From positions 1-37,042 of the forward strand of contig JBCCFX010000005.1 of the NCBI GenBank assembly GCA_039029515.1: a stretch of 37,042 nt of DNA, read 5' to 3'. Positions 26,136-33,199 of the stretch are shown here, one piece after another (position 1 is the first letter of the stretch; the number at the start of each line of letters is the position of its first letter). This DNA is from JBCCFX01 sp039029515 (GTDB lineage: Bacteria > Planctomycetota > Phycisphaerae > Phycisphaerales > SM1A02). The notes below the pieces were generated by a model, which was not told the origin of the DNA, made no database searches, and was given only the letters and a program-made list of their open reading frames with translations. A program made the translations under genes and the position numbers.

Positions 26136-28223
26136 TCAATACAGGATCGTCAACACGAAGTGCAGTCGATCCGATCCTTCGTTGACATCCGCGGTCTCAA
26201 TCTCCTTGAGCACGAATCCCCAGTCAACGCGAAGGTTCACATTTCGTCGAAGTAACAGGTCAAATCCGACGCCGGCACCGATCAGCGTCTCATGGCTCTC
26301 GAACGACAATCGATCACTCTGATACACGCGACCAATGTCGATAAAGCCTTTGAAGACAAGATCCCAGTCCGGCATGCCGAACACATACTGCGGCGCTCGC
26401 CGGAATGGCTGGCCGAAGAATTGCGTCGGTTCCGGCTCAATGCCGAACCCGCGCGGAACGTGATAACGATACTCCAGCGAACCGATCAACGCGGTATCGC
26501 CCGCCACAACCGATTGCGGATACCCGCGCACGCTGTACAGACCGCCCGCCACCGCTTCTTCCTGCGGGATGAGTCGGTTGTCGAACGCATACTGACCGCG
26601 GAACGACGCCCGGATCTCGTGCGCGAGCGTCGAGCTTTCCGGCGTCGACGGATCTTCCCAGTTCGCACGATTCAGCAATGGTTCGAGGTACACAGAATGC
26701 GATGCATTCCAGCGCATGACCGTCCACTCGGAGTCTGGCGACGTTCGTCCGAGTTGCGCCAGTTCGACCTCATCGGGATCGGTGTACTGGAATTCGAAGA
26801 TGACGCTGGCGCGCGTGTCGTACCACTCGGAGACCTGCTCAAGACGAGCGCCGACATACGGGATCAGGAATGATTCCTCGCCGGTACCGACGAATGGGTT
26901 CTCGACTTCAATGTCGCTGTACCGCACACCCCCGAGCAGGTCGAGGAAGAAGTTGTCATCCTGATAGACGTTGCCAACGAGCTCGCCGCCAACACCCCAC
27001 GATTCACCACTGAAGGTGTCGTTGAAGAAGCCGACTTCGCTCGCGTCATACTCGGCCCAACTGCCGTAGACGCGGTATCGGAGCCGTCGATCCTCGGAGA
27101 GCGGCGCATCGTAGGAACCGAGCAACGCGTGCACATCGTCAAAGTTTGCCGTCGTGTAGTCGAGCGACAGGATGTCGTCGTTCTCGGTGAACTGCGTGTG
27201 AAAAAACCCGAAACGCTGACGAAGGTAATCCGTGGACGGCGTGCCGGTGTTGGACAACTGGCCGAAGATGGTCAGCGGCCGATTCTCGGTGATCAGGTAA
27301 TCAAGCGCCGCGGTGTCCGGTTCAGAGCCCGGCGAAAGCGACACGTCCATACGTCGACCAGGATGTCGGCTTCGGAAGTAAATAAAGTCGTTCAGCGAAT
27401 CACGACGAAGCAGGTCGGAGCGTGGCAGATCGGAATTCGGATCGTACGGCTGGATCGGTGATTCCAGTCGATGCCGCTCATGCACGGCATTGTTGATGCG
27501 GTCTTCGGGAAGGATCGGCCCCTTGTCCGAGACGCGCTCGCCCGAGCCGAGCGTTCGCAGTTCTGAGACGATACCGGTGGAGATCACGAGGCCGAGCGCG
27601 GTTCGACCCGGCGCGCGAATGTCTTCGCCACGCGGGCTGATGTCGTCGAAATCGGGATCGACGCGGACCGCCATGAAGTCATTCTCGATGTACCAGCCAA
27701 GAATGGACTCGATGATCCACTGCACCGCCGAAGCGTAGTAGCTCGTGTCGGCGCTGGGAATTGTGAGCTGACCGAGCGTGGTCCATTCGATGTCCACGCC
27801 CTGACGCGGCGCAACGTAGCCATCTTCAACGAGTCCAAGCCCGATCGGCATGGCGTGCAACAGGCTCAGATCAGGGTGGTCCGGGTGATCTCGTCGATAG
27901 CGCAGCTCAAAGTGCGAGATGACGTAGACCGGACCGTCCTGAGGGAGCGCCGCTCGAGGTTGACCTGCCGCGGCGACCACCACCCCGCCGCCGGCGAGAT
28001 GGGTGTGCATGTGCGTGTGGTGCGTGCCATCGGCATGGTGATGATGGTGCGAATGTTCGATCGGCAAATCGCCGTCGTGGAACGATTCGTGCGTGTGCTC
28101 AGACCCGGTGACGGGGTGATCGTCATGATCATGGACGGCTGAAACAGGACCGGCAAGTGCTCCGGTCGAGCAGCCGAATGTCGCGGCGAGGATCACGGCG
28201 ACGATTCGCTGGACGATGCGCAT
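26136..28223 (-). CDS. ShlB/FhaC-type outer-membrane transporter (TpsB) with histidine-rich N-terminus
   Basis: 695 residues. After the signal peptide (cut near GALAGPV), residues 31-75 hold 17 histidines in HDH, HTH and HHHHH clusters, where FhaC has its plug helix. A POTRA-type region follows (YVISHFELRYRRDHPDHPDL, then YYASAVQWIIESILGWY, GLVISTGIVSELRTLGSG and FRSRHPGRRMDVSLSPG). A beta barrel starts at about 340 (DYLITENRPLTIFGQLSNTG, DDILSLDYTTANFDD), contains VRGYP (the VRGY/F tip motif of the L6 loop) and ends LHFVLTILY with an aromatic residue, as barrels do. It exports the TpsA made by the next gene. The start is ATG 28223 (signal peptide; AAAGG 10 nt upstream). Confidence 0.93.
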   Translation of the reverse strand: MRIVQRIVAVILAATFGCSTGALAGPVSAVHDHDDHPVTGSEHTHESFHDGDLPIEHSHHHHHADGTHHTHMHTHLAGGGVVVAAAGQPRAALPQDGPVYVISHFELRYRRDHPDHPDLSLLHAMPIGLGLVEDGYVAPRQGVDIEWTTLGQLTIPSADTSYYASAVQWIIESILGWYIENDFMAVRVDPDFDDISPRGEDIRAPGRTALGLVISTGIVSELRTLGSGERVSDKGPILPEDRINNAVHERHRLESPIQPYDPNSDLPRSDLLRRDSLNDFIYFRSRHPGRRMDVSLSPGSEPDTAALDYLITENRPLTIFGQLSNTGTPSTDYLRQRFGFFHTQFTENDDILSLDYTTANFDDVHALLGSYDAPLSEDRRLRYRVYGSWAEYDASEVGFFNDTFSGESWGVGGELVGNVYQDDNFFLDLLGGVRYSDIEVENPFVGTGEESFLIPYVGARLEQVSEWYDTRASVIFEFQYTDPDEVELAQLGRTSPDSEWTVMRWNASHSVYLEPLLNRANWEDPSTPESSTLAHEIRASFRGQYAFDNRLIPQEEAVAGGLYSVRGYPQSVVAGDTALIGSLEYRYHVPRGFGIEPEPTQFFGQPFRRAPQYVFGMPDWDLVFKGFIDIGRVYQSDRLSFESHETLIGAGVGFDLLLRRNVNLRVDWGFVLKEIETADVNEGSDRLHFVLTILY

Positions 28224-28553
28224 GCTGCGTCTACCTTTCTCCACCGGCGTGCGATACGACAGCGTGTACCTCAAGACGAGGAAAGCACTTACGCATTTGT
28301 CCACACACCGTACCCAGCTCTGCCCCACGTCCCATATTGTCCACGAATCGCGCCGGCATTACGAGGGCAAGTGATATGGAAAGTTCGCGTTCTTGCGCTT
28401 CTGAGTTCGCGCGGGCATGCAGAATCTGCGCTCCTTTTCGATTCATACCCAAACAAAAAGCTAATCTTTCGTATCGCCTTCATTTCACATGGGTTGCGGA
28501 TCGATAAGGGATAGGTCCGGGTTGAAGTGGCCCGGCTATTGGGAGTGTGTGCC
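28224..28553. other. Divergent intergenic region between the TPS operon and a lipoprotein gene
   Basis: 330 bases without a gene. It should hold the promoter of the two-partner secretion operon on the minus strand and that of the lipoprotein on the plus strand. A stretch at about 28430-28500 is clearly richer in A and T than its surroundings. I find no convincing paired -35/-10 boxes. Two TTGTCCAC repeats lie on the tpsB side and are listed separately. Confidence 0.5.
28297..28345 (+). promoter_or_regulatory. Pair of direct TTGTCCAC repeats (DnaA-box-like)
   Basis: TTGTCCACA (28297-28305) and TTGTCCACG (28337-28345) are direct repeats 40 bp apart, near four helical turns. The first equals the DnaA-box form found in high-GC bacteria; the second differs at the last base. 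They lie 75-120 bp upstream of tpsB and could bind DnaA or another regulator. A chance match cannot be excluded. Confidence 0.3.
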
Positions 28554-28817
28554 ATGCGAAATTCAGTCCTCGGCGGCATCTGTGTCACCCTGTGCATCGG
28601 CCTGACGGGTTGTGTGCAGTCGGCGAAGCCGAAGCGTGTGGTACTCGAACCGGTCAGCCTCGCGGCACTGCCTGATCCCGCGCCGATGGCGCCGTCGGAG
28701 ACCTTCTTCCGACTCGGTGCCGGCGACTACTACGGCAACCTGCTCTTCGCGCCGTCAGATGATCCGGTCCACGCCGCCACCCCTGCGACACCCTGGCTCG
28801 CCTTCAATCTGAAGTAA
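28554..28817 (+). CDS. Small lipoprotein, unknown function
   Basis: 87 residues. GGGAG lies 8 nt before the ATG. The signal sequence ends in the lipobox LTGC (Cys20), so it is probably lipid-anchored. The mature part is short, proline-rich and unstructured at first (PVSLAALPDPAPMAPSETF), then has FRLGAGDYYGNLLFAP and ends in TPWLAFNLK. I do not recognise the family. It is divergent from the two-partner secretion operon and is followed by REP-like palindromes. Confidence 0.75.
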   Translation: MRNSVLGGICVTLCIGLTGCVQSAKPKRVVLEPVSLAALPDPAPMAPSETFFRLGAGDYYGNLLFAPSDDPVHAATPATPWLAFNLK

Positions 28818-28834
28818 GGCGCAGCTGTGGGCCA

Positions 28835-28853
28835 TTGGCTGTTGGCTGTTGGC
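28835..28853. repeat. Short tandem repeat, TTGGCTG x 2.7
   Basis: The 7-base unit TTGGCTG occurs twice in full and once as TTGGC, 18 bp after the lipoprotein stop. It adjoins the two REP-like palindromes and is probably part of the same repeat-prone spacer. Confidence 0.7.
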
Positions 28854-28876
28854 AAGAACCGAAAGCTGAACATGCT

Positions 28877-28904
28877 GTAGGCCGGGTCGCCGCGGCGACC
28901 TGGC
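28877..28904 (+). repeat. REP-like element 1 (GTAG head plus palindrome)
   Basis: GTAG (28877-28880) is followed directly by a 24-bp palindrome (28881-28904). Its core GGTCGCCGCGGCGACC (28885-28900) is perfect, and the outer GCC/GGC arms pair across one G-T wobble. A GTAG-type tetranucleotide before a palindrome is the layout of REP sequences that REP-associated tyrosine transposases act on. No such transposase is in the window. Confidence 0.55.
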
Positions 28905-28930
28905 GACGATTTCCCACGCGCGCCCGCTCT

Positions 28931-28955
28931 GTAGGGCGGGGGCTGTGCCCCCGCC
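28931..28955 (+). repeat. REP-like element 2 (GTAG head plus hairpin)
   Basis: GTAG (28931-28934) is followed by GGCGGGGGC, the loop TGT and GCCCCCGCC (28935-28955). An identical 25-bp copy lies in inverse orientation at 29815-29839, so the pair brackets the zinc-ribbon gene. It could also act as a transcription stop for the lipoprotein gene. Confidence 0.65.
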
Positions 28956-29005
28956 GAACGAATTGAACATCCACGTTCACCCTAGGCCATCGCACCCACG
29001 TGTCG

Positions 29006-29011
29006 TAGGCT
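29006..29011 (+). promoter_or_regulatory. Candidate -10 box of a leaderless transcript
   Basis: TAGGCT ends 7 nt before the ATG of the zinc-ribbon membrane protein, which lacks a Shine-Dalgarno. The spacing suits transcription starting at the ATG. No clear -35 box. Confidence 0.3.
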
Positions 29012-29018
29012 AGCATTC

Positions 29019-29768
29019 ATGCTGCGTCTCAAGCGGCCGCGCGCCAAGACCAACCCGTGGGTCGGCATAGTGCTCGTTCTTGTCGGGATCGGTGTGCTCG
29101 TCGCCGTGACCGTGGTGCGGTGCGAGCGGGCTTATGCGCTCGCGCACAAGGAGGCATCTTCGGGCTGGGGGTATTCGACATTACTCGTCATTAACGACGA
29201 GTTCCTTGGCGGCACTGTCTTGCTTGAGACGTGGGGATCACCCGACACGATCGCATATCGGTACCAGATTTTCATTCTGAGATCGTTGGAACGATACGAG
29301 TCCACACCAAGTGAATTCGATTTAGCCGGACCCCACACCGTTCGATTCGGTGCGGATCGAAAGAACATCTGGCTAATGGATCGGGATGGCAATGAGTCCG
29401 GTCCATATCCCGCGGATTTTCGCGAATTTGATACCGACATTCCGTACCTCGATGACATGCCGCAGGTGAGTTACGTGGAGCTCCTCCAAACCAGAGAGCT
29501 TCTCGGCTTATCCGATGCAGCATTTGGTACAGAGACGATCATCTGGCCGAATGTTCGGCCGCTCATGATTCGAGTGATCAAGTCCACGATGCTGGACACG
29601 GGGCTTCCACTGCTTGCGTGCATCGTGGCAGTTCTCTTTGTCCGTGAACTCTTCGCGTTCACGATGCGATACACATCATCGCGATGCATCAAATGCGGCT
29701 ATACGCTCCACACCGACGCAACAACATGTTCCGAATGCGGCACACCGAGACAGGATGCGACTGCGTGA
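29019..29768 (+). CDS. Membrane protein with C-terminal zinc ribbon, unknown function
   Basis: 249 residues. Membrane helix 1 (about 14-33, VGIVLVLVGIGVLVAVTVV) follows a basic start. An extracytoplasmic domain of about 155 residues comes next, then helix 2 (about 195-215). The C-terminal ribbon has CIKCGYTLHTDATTCSECG, a CxxC...CxxC zinc site common at the ends of Planctomycetota membrane proteins. The ribbon would face the cytoplasm. I do not recognise the middle domain. The base composition is visibly lower in GC than its neighbours, especially at 29160-29560, and the gene is bracketed by identical inverted REP-like copies. Both hint at a mobile or lineage-specific gene. Confidence 0.8.
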   Translation: MLRLKRPRAKTNPWVGIVLVLVGIGVLVAVTVVRCERAYALAHKEASSGWGYSTLLVINDEFLGGTVLLETWGSPDTIAYRYQIFILRSLERYESTPSEFDLAGPHTVRFGADRKNIWLMDRDGNESGPYPADFREFDTDIPYLDDMPQVSYVELLQTRELLGLSDAAFGTETIIWPNVRPLMIRVIKSTMLDTGLPLLACIVAVLFVRELFAFTMRYTSSRCIKCGYTLHTDATTCSECGTPRQDATA

Positions 29769-29814
29769 CCACGCCGGGTTCAGCACGGCACTCTTTCCAT
29801 ACGGACGCGTACCC

Positions 29815-29839
29815 GGCGGGGGCACAGCCCCCGCCCTAC
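29815..29839 (-). repeat. REP-like element 3, inverse copy of element 2
   Basis: The stem GGCGGGGGC (29815-29823), the loop ACA and GCCCCCGCC (29827-29835) are followed by CTAC (29836-29839). On the minus strand this is GTAG plus the same hairpin as at 28931-28955, identical over all 25 bases. It lies 46 bp after the zinc-ribbon gene. Confidence 0.65.
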
Positions 29840-29860
29840 GGGATCAACTCGCATCCCATT

Positions 29861-29900
29861 TCCCGCATCCCGAACCCCGATTCCCGAATCACGAATCCCG
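29861..29900 (-). repeat. Degenerate GGGATTCGGG-type short repeats
   Basis: On the minus strand this 40-base stretch is a run of units like CGGGATTCG, GATTCGGGAA, TCGGGGTTCG and GGATGCGGG. A related fragment (TCGGGGTTCGAGGATG) occurs at 36985-37001. It adjoins REP-like element 3 and the 3' end of the next gene. Confidence 0.55.
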
Positions 29901-29906
29901 CTTCTC

Positions 29907-31886
29907 TTACCGGTACTCATTCCGCAGTTTCTCCAGCCCGACCTTCGCCCCGGGTGATGGATCTCGCTGCAGATACCGATCGATCAGCGTGCGGACATGC
30001 GCACGTCCGAACGTCTGTTCGATCGACGTCGCCAGGCGCTTGATGTCCGCATGGGGCCACTCCGGCCGAATCGCACCGATCAACTCCGACACCGTCGACT
30101 CATCAAGTCGACCGCGCAGTTGCGGTCCCCAACTCTGCCAGACCATGTCCACCGCACGGACATCGCGCTGATCGAGCATCAGGAACGCGGTCATCACATC
30201 CTGGTGTCGGCCGAGCCGGTGCAGGATCGGCATCGCGGCTCGCGCGGCATCAGATGACGGCCGCATCGAAGCCATGCCATCCCAGAACTGCGCGCCGATC
30301 GCATCCTCACCAAGCATGAAGAGCGTCCGCAGCGCGCGTGCTGCTTCGGGTCCTTGTGGGTCTTCCGCACCAGCGCGCATCAGCGCTGGCAGCGCTGCGC
30401 GAACATCTTCGCCCGCAGCTCGATCGTCCGACACAATGCGCCGACGCGGCAACTGCGATTCCGCAACCCAGAGCATCAGCGGATCGCCGATCGTCTGCAC
30501 ACGCCAGGCGTGACCGTACGGACCATTCCAGTGTCGACCCGCCACCAGGAACGGTGTGCCGGACACGCATCGACGCACCACCAGTTCAGGCGGAATGAAC
30601 GCACCGAGATACGGTTCGTGCGCCGAACCGATGTACGCATACACACCGTTGCGCAGCCATCGCTCGCCGATGGTGCCCGGCGCCGTCGGCGCCGTCAGCG
30701 ACCAACTGTGCACCATGTGCAGTGCGAGCGGCCGATGCAGCACCGGCACGTCGTAGCAGTCGACCGGACCGCCGCGCAACTGGAACCAGTCCGCATTGCC
30801 CTTCGAGTTGATGAACATGACATCCGATTCGAGCCCGCGCTGAATGAGTCGACGCCAGCCGTTTGGCGTTGCTTCGGTCCCGATGGTCGATTGCAGGTCG
30901 AATTCCAGTTCCTGAAGAATCGGCAGCGCGGGCTTCATGCTGAAGACCTGCCACTGTCCCGATTCCTGATAACTGTTGTAGAGATGCACGTTCTCGCGTC
31001 CGAGGAACAAGGCGCTCATCGCCATGTACGCAGCTCGCGTGGCATCACCGAAGATCCATCCGACGAACGCCTCGCGCTCGCCGTTCGACCCTCGACCTAG
31101 AAAGTCTGTCGTTGCCAATCCGCCGTTTGTATTTGCGCCCGAGACGCTGACCGTCTGATTGGAAGGTAGTGTGACGCGCACCTTGCCCGCGACGTCCCGG
31201 CAGATGGTGATCGTGTCGATGTCGCGCCCGAGTTCGCCGAATGCAAATCCAGTCGATTCCACGTTGCCGCGCACCGCATCGCGCAATGCAAACGCGCGTT
31301 CACTCGGAAACGTGTGGTCTGGCAATCCCTGAAATCCATCGAGATACGTGATCGGCTGTCCCCGACCGGCGGCAAGCGCCACCGCGGCGGTCCACGCCGG
31401 ATCATCCAGTGATGTGATCACTACGCCCGGCGGATCCCAGCCTGACAATCGAAAGACATCGTTGACCGAGTGCGTCCCGACTGTCCCGCCAAACGTGGAG
31501 ATGACGACCGCATCGAGCGCTTCGGGCGTGATCACATCCGCTTCGGTGCCGGTGAGCACCGATGGCCGACGAATCAACTGCTTTGGCGCGAACGCACGCA
31601 CAAAGAGCGGCGCAAAGTGATTATCTTCAATCAGGACTGGCCAGCGACCTTCCGGCGACCATCGCTGCAGCTCGCGAAGATACGTCGCTTCGTCCGGCAC
31701 AAGCACCACGTGATCCACCATGGGAATGCTGTTGCGCACGTTCGCGACACGACTGCCGAGCTGCACCGCCCACGGAATTTCACTGCCGGGCTGCTCCTGC
31801 ACACTGGCCGATGCCATCGCGCACGACGCCATCAGCGCAAGCATCACGATGACCAAACGAGCGCGTGCGACCGAGTGGTTCATCAT
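29907..31886 (-). CDS. Large secreted protein, possible degenerate clan-CD (C25/gingipain-like) peptidase
   Basis: 659 residues starting at the ATG that overlaps the previous stop (ATGA). The N-terminal hydrophobic stretch ends MASC (Cys22), so it is a lipoprotein or is cut after SCAMASA. The segment from FINSKGNADW through the HMVHSWS strand to ERWLRNGVYAYIGSAHEPYLGAF resembles the caspase-fold core of C25-like proteins, as does the closing TIGDPLML. But the place of the catalytic His (usually GHG) reads KGN, and that of the Cys (usually SC) reads HSWS. If the alignment is right, the catalytic pair is lost. The last 180 residues are helical. The function is unknown. It is third in an operon with coaD and the MBL-like gene. 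The family assignment rests on pattern memory and is tentative. Confidence 0.7.
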   Translation of the reverse strand: MMNHSVARARLVIVMLALMASCAMASASVQEQPGSEIPWAVQLGSRVANVRNSIPMVDHVVLVPDEATYLRELQRWSPEGRWPVLIEDNHFAPLFVRAFAPKQLIRRPSVLTGTEADVITPEALDAVVISTFGGTVGTHSVNDVFRLSGWDPPGVVITSLDDPAWTAAVALAAGRGQPITYLDGFQGLPDHTFPSERAFALRDAVRGNVESTGFAFGELGRDIDTITICRDVAGKVRVTLPSNQTVSVSGANTNGGLATTDFLGRGSNGEREAFVGWIFGDATRAAYMAMSALFLGRENVHLYNSYQESGQWQVFSMKPALPILQELEFDLQSTIGTEATPNGWRRLIQRGLESDVMFINSKGNADWFQLRGGPVDCYDVPVLHRPLALHMVHSWSLTAPTAPGTIGERWLRNGVYAYIGSAHEPYLGAFIPPELVVRRCVSGTPFLVAGRHWNGPYGHAWRVQTIGDPLMLWVAESQLPRRRIVSDDRAAGEDVRAALPALMRAGAEDPQGPEAARALRTLFMLGEDAIGAQFWDGMASMRPSSDAARAAMPILHRLGRHQDVMTAFLMLDQRDVRAVDMVWQSWGPQLRGRLDESTVSELIGAIRPEWPHADIKRLATSIEQTFGRAHVRTLIDRYLQRDPSPGAKVGLEKLRNEYR

Positions 31887-32590
31887 GGTGTGAGCCGACC
31901 CATGGACTGCATTTCGCGGAGTGGATTGGCGACGATGTTGTCGCGTCCGAGCACGATTTCGTCGGCGATCTCCATCGCTTCGCGGAACGATTCCTGAGCT
32001 TCTTCGATAAGGACGCATGTATTCAAGACCTGTCCGCGGTCGAGATGTTCCACGGTGGGCACCGCATCGCCGGCAATCAGAACAGTTTTGCGGGCAAGGG
32101 CGAGTAACACGCCGCATGTACCGGGTGTGACGCCGGGCAGCGGGAACAGATCCACGCCCTGTGCGAGTGAGTCCGGTGCATCGAGGCATCGTTGCAGCAT
32201 CGCTCGATCGTGTTCAAAACGTTCGTATGACTCATCGTCCTGAGCATCGCGCGCCTCGGCCTGCTTGTCTGCAATGACGGTCAACGCGTACACGCGCTCC
32301 GGCTCGTGAACGTACCACCGCGCGCCTTCGAACAGATTCAAGCCGCGCCGATGCTCCACGGAGAACGACGTCAGGAATACGTCCGTGATGTCTTCCGCCG
32401 AGAGATCTGTCCGCTCATCCAGGCGCGCACGCAGGACGACGTCCGGCAGCGAGGGATTGATCAGCATGTGCTGGTCGTTCACGGACACAAGCACGGTCGT
32501 CGCGTGCCCTGTCCGGCGCTGTGCCGGCTCGTGACGAAGCGGATGCGATGACAGCGTGCCGATCGAGATGATTCGGTATTCGATGCTCAT
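31883..32590 (-). CDS. Metallo-beta-lactamase-fold protein lacking most metal ligands
   Basis: 235 residues. The fold is recognisable from TTVLVSVNDQHMLINPSLP, DITDVFLTSFSVEHRRGLNLF, LPGVTPGTCGVLL and TVLIAGDAVPTVEH, resembling MBLAC1-like hydrolases. The HxHxDH metal motif reads S75-F-S77-V-E79-H80. The His of PGHTPG is Val154, and the last His of the fold is replaced in LGRDN. Only His80 and Asp175 remain, so a normal two-zinc site seems impossible. I infer a binding or regulatory role. ATG 32590 fits a TACGAT box 7 nt upstream; an ATG at 32599 is the alternative. It begins 24 bp after coaD and overlaps the following gene by 4 bp. Confidence 0.82.
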   Translation of the reverse strand: MSIEYRIISIGTLSSHPLRHEPAQRRTGHATTVLVSVNDQHMLINPSLPDVVLRARLDERTDLSAEDITDVFLTSFSVEHRRGLNLFEGARWYVHEPERVYALTVIADKQAEARDAQDDESYERFEHDRAMLQRCLDAPDSLAQGVDLFPLPGVTPGTCGVLLALARKTVLIAGDAVPTVEHLDRGQVLNTCVLIEEAQESFREAMEIADEIVLGRDNIVANPLREMQSMGRLTP

Positions 32591-32597
32591 AGATGGC

Positions 32598-32603
32598 ATC
32601 GTA
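32598..32603 (-). promoter_or_regulatory. Candidate -10 box inside the coaD operon
   Basis: On the minus strand TACGAT ends 7 nt before the ATG at 32590 and lies in the 24-bp gap after coaD. There is no Shine-Dalgarno. The MBL-like gene could therefore have its own leaderless transcript as well as being read from coaD. Confidence 0.3.
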
Positions 32604-32614
32604 GGCGAGGATCG

Positions 32615-33187
32615 CTACTCGATGGCGCGATCGACGCGGAGACGGCTCAGCGGATCGTCTGCGTCGTTGGCCTTGGCCCGAATCCGGTCGATGATAAGCG
32701 GCGGCACGATGGTTTCGAGGCGATCCAGCGAACCGCCGTGTGCGGCGATCTGACGGATCAGGCTCGAGCTGGTGAACGCGTACGCTTCGCCGGTCACGAT
32801 GAAGACGGTCTCGATATCGGCAACCTGGCGATTGGTGATCGCGAGTTGTGTTTCCGACGCGAGGTCGGTGATGTTGCGAATGCCTCGGATGATCGCGCAT
32901 GCGCGGTGTTCGGTCGCGAAGTCCACGGTGAGTCCGGTATAGGACGCGACATCGACCGGCGCACCATCAGGTTCATCGCGGAGCAGTTCATCGACGAGCG
33001 TGCGGACCATATCGGTTCGTTCTTCGAACGTGAACAGCGCGCTCTTGTCGGGGTTGTGTCCGATACCCACGACGATGCGATCGAAGAGCCGACGCGCGCG
33101 AGCCAGGACGTCAAGGTGGCCGCGCGTGATGGGATCAAATGAGCCCACGTAGATGCCGGTATGTCGATTCGGACCGTCACTGCCCAT
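32615..33187 (-). CDS. coaD: Pantetheine-phosphate adenylyltransferase
   Basis: 190 residues, about 30 more than usual owing to a polar N-terminus and a longer C-terminus. It transfers AMP from ATP to 4'-phosphopantetheine, the fourth step of coenzyme A synthesis, in the cytoplasm. Signature elements are GSFDPITRGH (15-24, with the T-x-G-H nucleotide motif), TGLTVDFA, AIIRGIRNITD (98-108) and FTSSSLIR (138-145, the ISSTxIR equivalent). The start is ATG 33187, shortly before the YVGSFDP strand as in other members. A longer open frame to 33235 shows nothing conserved. No ribosome site is present, but TACAAT lies 6 nt before this ATG. It heads an operon with two degenerate-enzyme genes. Confidence 0.95.
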   Translation of the reverse strand: MGSDGPNRHTGIYVGSFDPITRGHLDVLARARRLFDRIVVGIGHNPDKSALFTFEERTDMVRTLVDELLRDEPDGAPVDVASYTGLTVDFATEHRACAIIRGIRNITDLASETQLAITNRQVADIETVFIVTGEAYAFTSSSLIRQIAAHGGSLDRLETIVPPLIIDRIRAKANDADDPLSRLRVDRAIE

Positions 33188-33193
33188 GGTTGG

Positions 33194-33199
33194 ATTGTA
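33194..33199 (-). promoter_or_regulatory. Candidate -10 box for leaderless coaD mRNA
   Basis: On the minus strand TACAAT ends exactly 6 nt before the coaD ATG, and there is no Shine-Dalgarno. This is the closest match to TATAAT among the start-proximal boxes in the window. Confidence 0.4.

Noticed and set aside
22198..26255. Long plus-strand open frames opposite tpsA, for example 22198-23163 and 24969-26255
   Set aside because: They are antisense to a clear TpsA gene, have no recognisable domain and arise from the codon bias of a GC-rich gene.
28297..28345. Replication origin
   Set aside because: Only two DnaA-like boxes, with no AT-rich unwinding region beside them and no dnaA, dnaN or gidA nearby.
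28835..28955. CRISPR array
   Set aside because: The repeats are short, palindromic and irregular, without equal spacers or cas genes.
29019..29768. Composite transposon carrying the zinc-ribbon gene
   Set aside because: The flanking 25-bp copies are inverted and REP-like, but there is no transposase and no target duplication that I can see.
31887..32189. Upstream extension of the large secreted protein
   Set aside because: It overlaps the MBL-like gene in another frame, and a signal peptide begins at 31886.
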